This document shows positions 1 to 4,907 of a DNA stretch of 5,798 nucleotides, in pieces. Numbering within the stretch: the first letter of the stretch is position 1; each line of letters opens with the position of its first letter. The notes under the pieces are model-generated. The model saw only the letters and a program-made list of their open reading frames with translations. It was not told the DNA's origin and made no database searches. The stretch is from an uncultured Rothia sp. (GTDB lineage Bacteria; Actinomycetota; Actinomycetes; Actinomycetales; Micrococcaceae): positions 1-5,798 of the forward strand of contig CALGXU010000082.1 in the NCBI GenBank assembly GCA_937935205.1, in the 5' to 3' direction. The position numbers and the translations under genes were made by a program.

Positions 1-764
1 AGCACGCGCTCCTTAACGCCCATGAACACGAAGTTGCCGCGGGTCAGCCAGCGCAGGAAGTCCTGTGCCACCTCCACGCGGGAGGCAGGCTCCACACCGC
101 GCGGGTTGGCGGCGTAGGATTCCTCGCCGTGCCCCAGGGTGGCGCCGCGCAGATCGTACATGGACTGCGCCAGGTCGAAAACGCGGGTGACCATGGCGTC
201 CAGGTCGGTGTGGCAGGCGCGAACATCAGCGAGGACGCGCTCAACTTCCTTCTCGCAGCGGCGCTGATCCTCCTCAGTGAGGTAGCGGGTCAGGCGAACC
301 GCAATCCAGGACTCAATAGCGACCGTGGTGCCCGCGGGGGCGTTCTCGCTGAGCTTCAGGGAGGGCACGCCGAGGGTTGCGGTATCACCGCTGGCGAGGT
401 TGCCGCGCATGCCGGTGCCGCGCAGGCTCAGAAGGGTACCGTCCGGGCCGCGTTCTACAAGGAATGTGGGGTGAAGAATGGTGACGAACCCACCAAAGTG
501 CGCGGCAAGGCATGCAGTCAGGGAGCTGACAATGTGCGGCATGTCGTCGGTCGCGACGTACAGGGTGGTGTTGTACTCGTCGTTGCGTGAGGCAACGACA
601 GGGGTCTTAGGCAGGCGGATATGAGCCAGCGCACGGTGGGTGCGAGCCAAATCCTCTAACTCTGCCGGGGTGAACTCTTCACGCTCATCTTCGGGGCTGT
701 TCAGGAAATACTGCTCGACCCATGCATCGGCGCCAGCGAAGTGTGCCATAGCCTTGTCAGTCAT
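1..764 (-). CDS. gdh: NAD-specific glutamate dehydrogenase, N-terminal part (cut by window edge)
   Basis: This is the first 254 codons of a large (about 1,600-residue) NAD-dependent glutamate dehydrogenase, a cytoplasmic enzyme that oxidatively deaminates glutamate to 2-oxoglutarate and ammonia. No stop interrupts the frame up to the left edge. The match is to the N-terminal regulatory (ACT-like) region of the Mycobacterium-type family: an early tryptophan segment (DAWVEQYF, residues 13-20), a strand rich in the pattern FVTILHPTFLVERGPDGTLL (93-112), ESWIAVRL (151-158), the helix EVERVLADVRA (173-183), and FLRWLTRGNFVFMGVKERV (236-254), which corresponds to the family's LLRWLGDGNFLLLGY segment. 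The catalytic domain lies outside the window, so activity cannot be judged. The start is the ATG at 764-762, with GGAGGA at 780-775 ten bases upstream. It begins some tens of residues later than the mycobacterial protein as I remember it. It is transcribed divergently from the dehydrogenase at 1005. Family assignment is confident and rests on remembered family sequences. Confidence 0.9.
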   Translation of the reverse strand, partial: MTDKAMAHFAGADAWVEQYFLNSPEDEREEFTPAELEDLARTHRALAHIRLPKTPVVASRNDEYNTTLYVATDDMPHIVSSLTACLAAHFGGFVTILHPTFLVERGPDGTLLSLRGTGMRGNLASGDTATLGVPSLKLSENAPAGTTVAIESWIAVRLTRYLTEEDQRRCEKEVERVLADVRACHTDLDAMVTRVFDLAQSMYDLRGATLGHGEESYAANPRGVEPASRVEVAQDFLRWLTRGNFVFMGVKERV

Positions 765-770
765 TGACAA
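754..770. repeat. Inverted repeat overlapping the gdh start codon
   Basis: TTGTCA (754-759) and TGACAA (765-770) are perfect 6-bp arms around GTCAT. In the gdh mRNA the loop contains the AUG start codon, and the arms lie immediately either side of it. It could form a small hairpin at the start codon or be a protein-binding palindrome. It is short and weak, so chance is possible. Confidence 0.35.
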
Positions 771-827
771 TCTATCCTCCGAATATCGGTATCACTTCAC
801 TGTGACGGTGTCTGTGTGGTCTCATGT

Positions 828-843
828 GCGCGCCGTGGCGCGC
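828..843. repeat. GC-only hairpin in the gdh leader region
   Basis: GCGCGCC (828-834) and GGCGCGC (837-843) are perfect 7-bp arms separated by two bases. As RNA this would probably fold as a 6-bp GC stem with a four-base loop. It lies 64 to 79 bases upstream of the gdh start codon, in the region expected to be its untranslated leader. No T-tract follows on either strand, so it is not an intrinsic terminator. Its role is unknown. Confidence 0.4.
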
Positions 844-848
844 GAGCA

Positions 849-867
849 CTTATACCAAGCTTATACC
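849..867. repeat. CTTATACC direct repeat with 11-bp period
   Basis: CTTATACC occurs at 849-856 and again at 860-867, so the copies start 11 bp apart, close to one helical turn. On the minus strand each reads GGTATAAG and contains TATAAG, which resembles a -10 hexamer for gdh. The pair may be two overlapping promoter elements or a tandem regulator site placing two protein subunits on the same DNA face. Confidence 0.45.
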
Positions 868-886
868 TTCGAGGTGTTTCTGTCAG
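860..886 (-). promoter_or_regulatory. Candidate gdh promoter
   Basis: On the minus strand CTGACA (886-881, one mismatch to TTGACA) is followed after a short 15-base spacer by TATAAG (865-860). Transcription would start near 853, giving a leader of about 90 bases that includes the GC hairpin at 828-843. The short spacer is a weakness. An alternative is TTGGAT (939-934) with TAATTT (915-910) and an 18-base spacer, within the AT-rich tract at 910-922. Confidence 0.33.
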
Positions 887-992
887 ACATATCGCTCTTG
901 TGGAGGTAGAAATTATTTTTATCTTCTTCCCAAATCCAACGCGCATTTGGTACAGGTTCAAGAAAGTAGGTGCATCTTAGGGGGCGGACACG

Positions 993-998
993 TACAGT
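993..998 (+). promoter_or_regulatory. Candidate -10 element for a leaderless aroE transcript
   Basis: TACAGT fits the TAnnnT pattern of an actinobacterial -10 element and ends six bases before the aroE ATG. Transcription would therefore begin at or next to the A of the start codon. No convincing -35 lies 16 to 18 bases upstream. No Shine-Dalgarno sequence lies in the usual window: the nearest purine run, AGGGGG (979-984), is about 20 bases from the ATG. Leaderless mRNAs are common in actinobacteria, which makes this reading reasonable but unproven. Confidence 0.42.
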
Positions 999-1004
999 GA
1001 AACC

Positions 1005-1919
1005 ATGAGTTTGCGTACTGAATCTTTCCTGGTGGGCCTCATTGGTGACGGCATCACCTCCTCCCTAACCCCTCCCATGCATGAGGCGGAGGCCGACGCG
1101 CACGGGGTGCGCTACCTGTACCGCCCCGTCGACCTGGACGCCCTGAACCTGGACGGTGCCTCCGCACCGGCGCTGCTGGATGCGGCGGCACTGCTCGGCT
1201 TTAACGCTTTCAACATCACGCACCCGTGCAAGCAGTCCGTCATGGAGCACCTGCACGAGCTTTCGGATGCGGCACGCGCCCTGGGCGCGGTCAATTGCGT
1301 GGTGATTGGCGAGGACGGCAGCTTCTACGGCGACAACACGGACTACTCGGGGTTCATTGCGGGACTAAAGCGCGGCCTGCCGCAGGTGGCGGAGGATTCC
1401 GCGCGCATGGAACACGTGGTGCAGTTGGGGGCCGGCGGTGCCGGTAGCGCCACGGCGTACGCGCTGTGCCGCCTGGGGGTGCACCGTCTGAGTCTCTTCG
1501 AGCGTGACGCGGCGAAGGCTCAGGGGCTTGCGGAGCAGCTGGGCGGGCTCTTCCCGCAGACCCGGATCGAGGTGCTGAGCGACGATGAGCGCCTCATTGA
1601 GGCTCTACTGGAAACTCAGGGTTTGGTGAACGCAACCCCGGTGGGCATGCACGTGCATCCGGGTATGCCGTTGAGCAAGCAGGCACTGCGCGCCGGGGTG
1701 TTGCGTGAGGGCTTGTGGATTGCGGATGTCATCTACCTGCCGCAAGAGACGCAGCTGGTGCGCGCGGCGCGCACTGCCGGGTGCGAGGTGCTGACGGGCG
1801 GCTATATGGCGGTGGGTCAGGCGGTGGATGCATTCCGCCTCTTTACCGGGCTGGAACCGAATGCCGAGCGCATGGCGGCGCATTTTGAGGCGCTGATTGC
1901 GGCACAGCAGGGGGTTTAG
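1005..1919 (+). CDS. aroE: Shikimate/quinate 5-dehydrogenase (AroE family, QsuD-like)
   Basis: This 304-residue cytoplasmic enzyme should interconvert shikimate with 3-dehydroshikimate and possibly quinate with 3-dehydroquinate, using a nicotinamide cofactor. The N-terminal substrate domain has GLIGDGI (11-17), then S20-L-T22 before PPMHEAEA, NITHPCKQ (70-77) with the catalytic lysine K76, AVN (95-97), and GDNTDYSGF with catalytic D113. The Rossmann domain carries the glycine loop GAGGAGSA (142-149), then NATPVGM (209-215), with Q272 in GQAVDAFRLFTG near the end. The S-x-T pair, in place of the S-x-S of biosynthetic AroE, and the MHEAE/AVDAFRLFTGLEP segments match Corynebacterium quinate/shikimate dehydrogenase as I recall it. 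After the second Rossmann strand the sequence is E166-R167-D168. The acids favour NAD, while R167 sits where NADP-type AroE has its phosphate-binding arginine. Length is slightly above the usual 270-290. The start lacks a Shine-Dalgarno site and is probably leaderless. It is convergent with a ShiA-like transporter, suggesting catabolic use. Confidence 0.9.
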   Translation: MSLRTESFLVGLIGDGITSSLTPPMHEAEADAHGVRYLYRPVDLDALNLDGASAPALLDAAALLGFNAFNITHPCKQSVMEHLHELSDAARALGAVNCVVIGEDGSFYGDNTDYSGFIAGLKRGLPQVAEDSARMEHVVQLGAGGAGSATAYALCRLGVHRLSLFERDAAKAQGLAEQLGGLFPQTRIEVLSDDERLIEALLETQGLVNATPVGMHVHPGMPLSKQALRAGVLREGLWIADVIYLPQETQLVRAARTAGCEVLTGGYMAVGQAVDAFRLFTGLEPNAERMAAHFEALIAAQQGV

Positions 1920-1920
1920 A

Positions 1921-1948
1921 GAACCAAACACAGGGAACCAAATACAGG
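1921..1948 (+). repeat. 14-bp tandem repeat after aroE
   Basis: GAACCAAACACAGG (1921-1934) is followed without a gap by GAACCAAATACAGG (1935-1948), with a single C/T difference. The first copy begins two bases after the aroE stop codon. The last eight bases of the second copy form the foot of the terminator's left arm, so the repeat probably arose by slippage or duplication at the edge of the hairpin. It occurs only as two units. Confidence 0.8.
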
Positions 1949-1990
1949 TGGGGTTGGATAGCTATCTATCCAACCCCACCTGTATTTATT
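1941..1990 (+). terminator. Intrinsic terminator between convergent genes
   Basis: A perfect 21-bp inverted repeat has arms at 1941-1961 and 1966-1986 and a four-base CTAT loop. The core is GGTGGGGTTGGATAG. On the plus strand the arm's end and flank read TGTATTTATTCTATA, a T-rich tail suited to ending aroE. On the minus strand the tail reads TATTTGGTTCCC, which is poorer in T, so ending of the transporter transcript here is plausible but may be less efficient. The stem lies 29 bases beyond the transporter stop codon. Confidence 0.88.
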
Positions 1991-2015
1991 CTATATACGG
2001 AATATATTGTGCGGG

Positions 2016-3308
2016 CTATACGTCCAGTTCCGCAAGGGACTTCTTGTACCCTTCACGAGCCGTCAGCGCACCCAACGCCACGAGCACGCACATGGCGACC
2101 GTGAACACGGCGGGCAGCACCGCGTTATGCAGGTCGGCACCGGCGAGGCTCGTCGCCACGGCGGGCGCCACGCCTCCAGAAATTGCGAAGCCAATCTGGG
2201 TACCCAGCGCCAGACCGGTCACGCGCACGCGGGTCGGGAACATCTCCGCGTAGAAGGCGGGCCACACGCCGTTCGCCATGGAGTAGAGCGCACCGTGCAT
2301 GAGCACGCCGTAGGCGAAGATACCCACCCAGTTACCCTCGGCAATCGCGCCGAGGTACGGGAACATCACCAGGGAAGAAGCAACCGCACCGGTAATGAAC
2401 ACGGGCTTACGACCAATCCGGTCGGCGAGCATCGCGGCGAGCGGAATCGCAATCAGACCAAGAGTGTTCGAGGCGACCGGCACCAACAGCATGGTGCTGC
2501 GGTCAAGGCCGTAACCCTTGGTGGCGAAGGAAAGCGCGAAGGTCGTGAAGACCATGTTCACGGTGTTGACCATGGCGCATACGGCGATGGTGAGCACGGC
2601 GCGCTTGTGGTGCTTGAAGACCAGCACGAGCGGGGATTCGGTGAGCTTTTCGCGCTGCAGGTAGGCGGGCGGCTCGGAGAGGGTGCGGCGAATCAGCCAG
2701 GCGGTCACCACCACGAAGGCGGAGAGCCAGAAGGGCACGCGCCAGCCCCAGCTGAGCAGGTGCTCGTCCGGCAGGGCGGCGAAGGGAATGAACACGGCGG
2801 TCGCCAGCAGCGAGCCGAACTGGGTGCCCTGCAGGGTCCAGCTGGTGGTGAAGGCGCGCTGATGCTCGTTGGCGTGCTCTAGGGAGATGGAGATGGAGCT
2901 TGCCTGCTCACCGGCGGCGGAGAGGCCCTGAAGCATACGGCAGGCAACCAGCAGAATCGGCGCGATAATGCCCGCCTCGCTGTAGGTCGGCAGGCAACCG
3001 ATCGCAAAGGTGGCGGCGCCCATCAGGAAGAGGGTGAGCATGAGGACGAATCGGCGGCCGTAGCGGTCGCCGAGGGGTCCAACGATCATGGCGCCGAAGG
3101 GGCGCACAACGTAGGCGACGCCCACAACCACCATGGATTTGAGGATGCCGATGGCGGGGGTGTCATCGGGGAAGAAGATGCGGTTGAGTACGATTGCGGC
3201 GGCGGTGCCGTAGACGGCGAAGTCGTAGTATTCGAGGGCGGAGCCTATCCAGCTGGCGAGGGCGGCTCGTCGTGGTGATCGGGCGGGCGCGTCGGTGCGT
3301 CGGCTCAT
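2016..3308 (-). CDS. MHS-family major facilitator transporter, ShiA-like
   Basis: This 430-residue inner-membrane protein is a proton-coupled symporter of the metabolite:H+ symporter branch of the major facilitator superfamily. About twelve hydrophobic helices can be placed, roughly at 22-42, 55-77, 88-106, 112-131, 158-176, 188-208, 238-260, 273-294, 302-322, 327-347, 365-388 and 396-415. Family marks include RRAALASWIGSALEYYDFAVYG (residues 13-34), RPFG (69-72), the loop 2-3 motif GDRYGRR (80-86) and its second-half counterpart ADRIGRK (295-301), and LSWGWRVPFWLS (185-196). The general layout, including SWGWR and the TEMF/AEMF segment (354-357), resembles E. coli ShiA, and the neighbouring QsuD-like gene supports shikimate or quinate as substrate. 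Other MHS substrates such as citrate, betaine or aromatic acids remain possible. The usual GGEWGGA after helix 4 is AGEQASS (132-138). The ATG at 3308 has AAGGAG at 3320-3315, six bases upstream. Length is typical. It is transcribed alone, with terminators before and after it. Confidence 0.88.
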   Translation of the reverse strand: MSRRTDAPARSPRRAALASWIGSALEYYDFAVYGTAAAIVLNRIFFPDDTPAIGILKSMVVVGVAYVVRPFGAMIVGPLGDRYGRRFVLMLTLFLMGAATFAIGCLPTYSEAGIIAPILLVACRMLQGLSAAGEQASSISISLEHANEHQRAFTTSWTLQGTQFGSLLATAVFIPFAALPDEHLLSWGWRVPFWLSAFVVVTAWLIRRTLSEPPAYLQREKLTESPLVLVFKHHKRAVLTIAVCAMVNTVNMVFTTFALSFATKGYGLDRSTMLLVPVASNTLGLIAIPLAAMLADRIGRKPVFITGAVASSLVMFPYLGAIAEGNWVGIFAYGVLMHGALYSMANGVWPAFYAEMFPTRVRVTGLALGTQIGFAISGGVAPAVATSLAGADLHNAVLPAVFTVAMCVLVALGALTAREGYKKSLAELDV

Positions 3309-3346
3309 GGGTGGCTCCTTCGGTGGTTTACCCGTTGGGAGGGGCG

Positions 3347-3367
3347 GGGCCGCGGTGTGGGCGGCCC
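3347..3367 (-). repeat. GC-rich hairpin in the transporter leader
   Basis: Perfect 7-bp arms, GGGCCGC (3347-3353) and GCGGCCC (3361-3367), surround a seven-base loop. On the minus-strand mRNA the hairpin would sit between the candidate transcription start near 3386 and the ribosome-binding site at 3320-3315. No T-tract follows it, so it is not a terminator. It may affect translation or message stability. Confidence 0.5.
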
Positions 3368-3392
3368 GTGCGGTCTGTCAATGTGCCCTTCC

Positions 3393-3421
3393 AGTGTAGG
3401 GAGCGCACCGCCTGTTTTCCA
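3393..3421 (-). promoter_or_regulatory. Candidate promoter of the transporter gene
   Basis: On the minus strand TGGAAA (3421-3416) and TACACT (3398-3393) are separated by 17 bases. Each hexamer matches four of six consensus positions. Transcription would begin near 3386, giving a leader of about 78 bases. A perfect TTGACA at 3381-3376 lies downstream but has no acceptable -10 after it. Confidence 0.42.
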
Positions 3422-3433
3422 TAGGTTAACCTA
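3422..3433. promoter_or_regulatory. 12-bp palindromic operator candidate
   Basis: TAGGTTAACCTA is a perfect 12-bp palindrome that directly abuts the upstream side of the candidate -35 element of the transporter gene. Its position suits a dimeric regulator acting as repressor or activator. Its halves recall the AGGTTA/TAACCT halves of DtxR-type iron boxes, but the known boxes are 19 bp with a longer centre, so iron control is doubtful. The regulator is not in the window. Confidence 0.45.
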
Positions 3434-3499
3434 AGTTCCCAGAGTGTGAAGTAGTAGTAATAGCGGGCGGACGCCTCCAGCACCAACCAGTTCATGAGC

Positions 3500-3546
3500 A
3501 AAAAATGAGGGGTTGAGCATAACTAGTCGTTTGCTCAACCCCTCAT
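3500..3546 (-). terminator. Intrinsic terminator after the flippase-like gene
   Basis: Perfect 15-bp arms at 3505-3519 and 3532-3546 (core GAGGGGTTGAGCA) surround a 12-base loop. Read on the minus strand, the stem ends in a run of T (3505-3500), which makes a strong intrinsic terminator. It begins seven bases after the stop codon of the gene at 3553 and separates that operon from the transporter gene. Confidence 0.9.
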
Positions 3547-3552
3547 CATTTA

Positions 3553-4863
3553 TTAAATATTCCCCATCTCAGCGTTACCGCGATTCGACACAGAACGCGC
3601 ATGCCATACCATCGCAACCACATGTACTAGCAGGCCAAGCATCGGCCCCGCATACAGGGCAAGAAGAGTGCGAGTCAGAAGAGGCAACGGCGACACCGCC
3701 ACCACACAAGCAACCACAGCCGCCAGCACCCAACCAGCCACATACGAACGGTGCATATTCAATGCAATCACCAGCGACCCCGACAACACCAGAAGCGCCA
3801 GGAAAGCAGAAGCAAACACCAGAAGTGCAAGCACCGGAGAAGTCACCACCTGAGCGTACGCTTCAACCTCTGAAGGCTTCGGCGGATAAAGCAGACCAAA
3901 CAGCCACGGCCCCAGCACGTAAGCTGCCGCAGCGCCCACAAGACCCACACCCAACAGCGCACCAGCAGGCTTCGCAAAAGCACGCAACGGATGGTTCTGC
4001 TGCTTCAAGAAAGCAGACACCGCCACACCCTGAAAAGCCTGCAAAGGAATCATAATCGGCGAGCGCGTAATCGAAATCGCCAGAATCAGAACCGCCAAAA
4101 TAACCTGCTGTAGCGGGTCGTTTGAATCGATGCTAACGTTCAGCAGAAGCGGCAAGCCCATCATAAGAACCGCGTTAGCGGTGGACGACCCCATCGACAG
4201 CGTATAGTTATACAGCAGACGGCCCGAGGAAACATCCGCACGAGAGCTAAAAACTCGCCGAGCTTCTGGAAGCAGAAGCACCATCAGCAGCCACAGAAGC
4301 ACCGGAGAAACCGCTGCGGCTTCAAGACCGATGAGATGTGCAGAGACCAGACCGACCGCACAGATAGCTACGATACGCCAAATAGCGTCGAACCCCGACA
4401 CACTCGCGAAGAGGTACCAGCTTTCCTGACCAGCAGACGCACCGTAGAGAGTCATGTGCATAGCGTAGAGAGCCACACCAGCACTCAGGAGAAGCACACC
4501 GCTAAACCCGCTCAGGGGAATCTGGGCAGGAGCCCACAGAGGGCTCGTTGCTAAGGTCAGACCGCCCACAATAAGGCCCACCAGAGCACCCACGGGGGCA
4601 ATACGCGCACCAGTTTTACCATCGCGGCGTGCAGTACCCACGGCGCGGGTAGCTTCCTGCTGGATACCTACCACCACGCCGTAGAGGGCAAAAAGAAGCG
4701 ACCAGAAGAGCAGGAATTCCGTCAGGCTTTCGCCCTCCAGAAACCGTTTCACAATAACGGTAATTCCCAAAGAAGATAGTGCAGCTAAACCGGACGATCC
4801 CAAAATTGCCATTGAATGACCACGAGTCATTTTCTTCGGCTGGGACTCTGCCGATGATTCCAC
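3553..4863 (-). CDS. Wzx-like polytopic membrane protein, probable polysaccharide flippase
   Basis: This 436-residue protein is nearly all hydrophobic helices, about twelve to fourteen, at roughly 18-38, 49-68, 89-109, 118-139, 160-180, 183-199, 226-243, 251-272, 299-324, 341-369, 374-393 and 395-421. A charged, serine-rich cytoplasmic N-terminus comes first. Size, topology and the preceding glycosyltransferase gene suggest a MOP-superfamily flippase that moves a lipid-linked sugar across the membrane. No diagnostic motif is visible, so the function rests mainly on topology and context. A polymerase (Wzy-like) is less likely because no large periplasmic loop is apparent. The open frame reaches a GTG at 4890, but that codon directly follows an in-frame TAG and has no ribosome site. 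I chose the GTG at 4863, which has GGAGA at 4872-4868. An ATG at 4830 is a third option. The gap from the glycosyltransferase stop is 44 bases, consistent with one operon. Its codon choice looks more mixed than that of its neighbour. Confidence 0.72.
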   Translation of the reverse strand: MESSAESQPKKMTRGHSMAILGSSGLAALSSLGITVIVKRFLEGESLTEFLLFWSLLFALYGVVVGIQQEATRAVGTARRDGKTGARIAPVGALVGLIVGGLTLATSPLWAPAQIPLSGFSGVLLLSAGVALYAMHMTLYGASAGQESWYLFASVSGFDAIWRIVAICAVGLVSAHLIGLEAAAVSPVLLWLLMVLLLPEARRVFSSRADVSSGRLLYNYTLSMGSSTANAVLMMGLPLLLNVSIDSNDPLQQVILAVLILAISITRSPIMIPLQAFQGVAVSAFLKQQNHPLRAFAKPAGALLGVGLVGAAAAYVLGPWLFGLLYPPKPSEVEAYAQVVTSPVLALLVFASAFLALLVLSGSLVIALNMHRSYVAGWVLAAVVACVVAVSPLPLLTRTLLALYAGPMLGLLVHVVAMVWHARSVSNRGNAEMGNI

Positions 4864-4867
4864 GCTA

Positions 4868-4872
4868 TCTCC
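4868..4872 (-). promoter_or_regulatory. Ribosome-binding site deciding the flippase-like start
   Basis: On the minus strand GGAGA is followed by TAGC and then GTG (4863-4861). It is the only Shine-Dalgarno-like sequence well placed for a start in the first part of this reading frame: the GTG at 4890 is preceded by AATCTAATAG, and the ATG at 4830 by only a weak GAAG. Confidence 0.5.
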
Positions 4873-4907
4873 GTTCTCTGCTGGTCGCACCTATTAGATT
4901 GAAGTCT

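Noticed and set aside
849..867. CRISPR or transposon direct repeat
   Set aside because: There are only two 8-bp copies with 3 bp between them, no spacers of array length, and no transposase or inverted ends nearby.
129..909. Two plus-strand open frames opposite the glutamate dehydrogenase (129-590 and 640-909)
   Set aside because: They lie largely antisense to a well-supported gene, have low-complexity compositions without known domain character, and lack convincing ribosome sites. They are shadows of the minus-strand gene.
1605..1931. Minus-strand 108-codon frame within aroE
   Set aside because: It is fully antisense to conserved aroE motifs and has no domain features or ribosome site of note.
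2007..2882. 291-codon plus-strand open frame antisense to the transporter
   Set aside because: The translation is rich in H, G, E and R, as expected from the complement of membrane-protein codons. The minus-strand frame encodes a clear MHS transporter.
3376..3381. Perfect TTGACA on the minus strand in the transporter leader
   Set aside because: The bases 16 to 18 positions downstream are GC-rich with no TAnnnT element, so a promoter here is unlikely.
3422..3433. DtxR/IdeR iron box
   Set aside because: The half-sites look similar, but the palindrome is only 12 bp and lacks the spacing of the 19-bp box. Nothing in the gene content points to iron.
3513..4055. 180-codon plus-strand frame rich in P, Q, T and K
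   Set aside because: It starts inside the terminator hairpin and mirrors the leucine- and glycine-rich codons of the flippase-like gene. The repetitive look comes from repeated CTTCTG-type leucine codons on the other strand.
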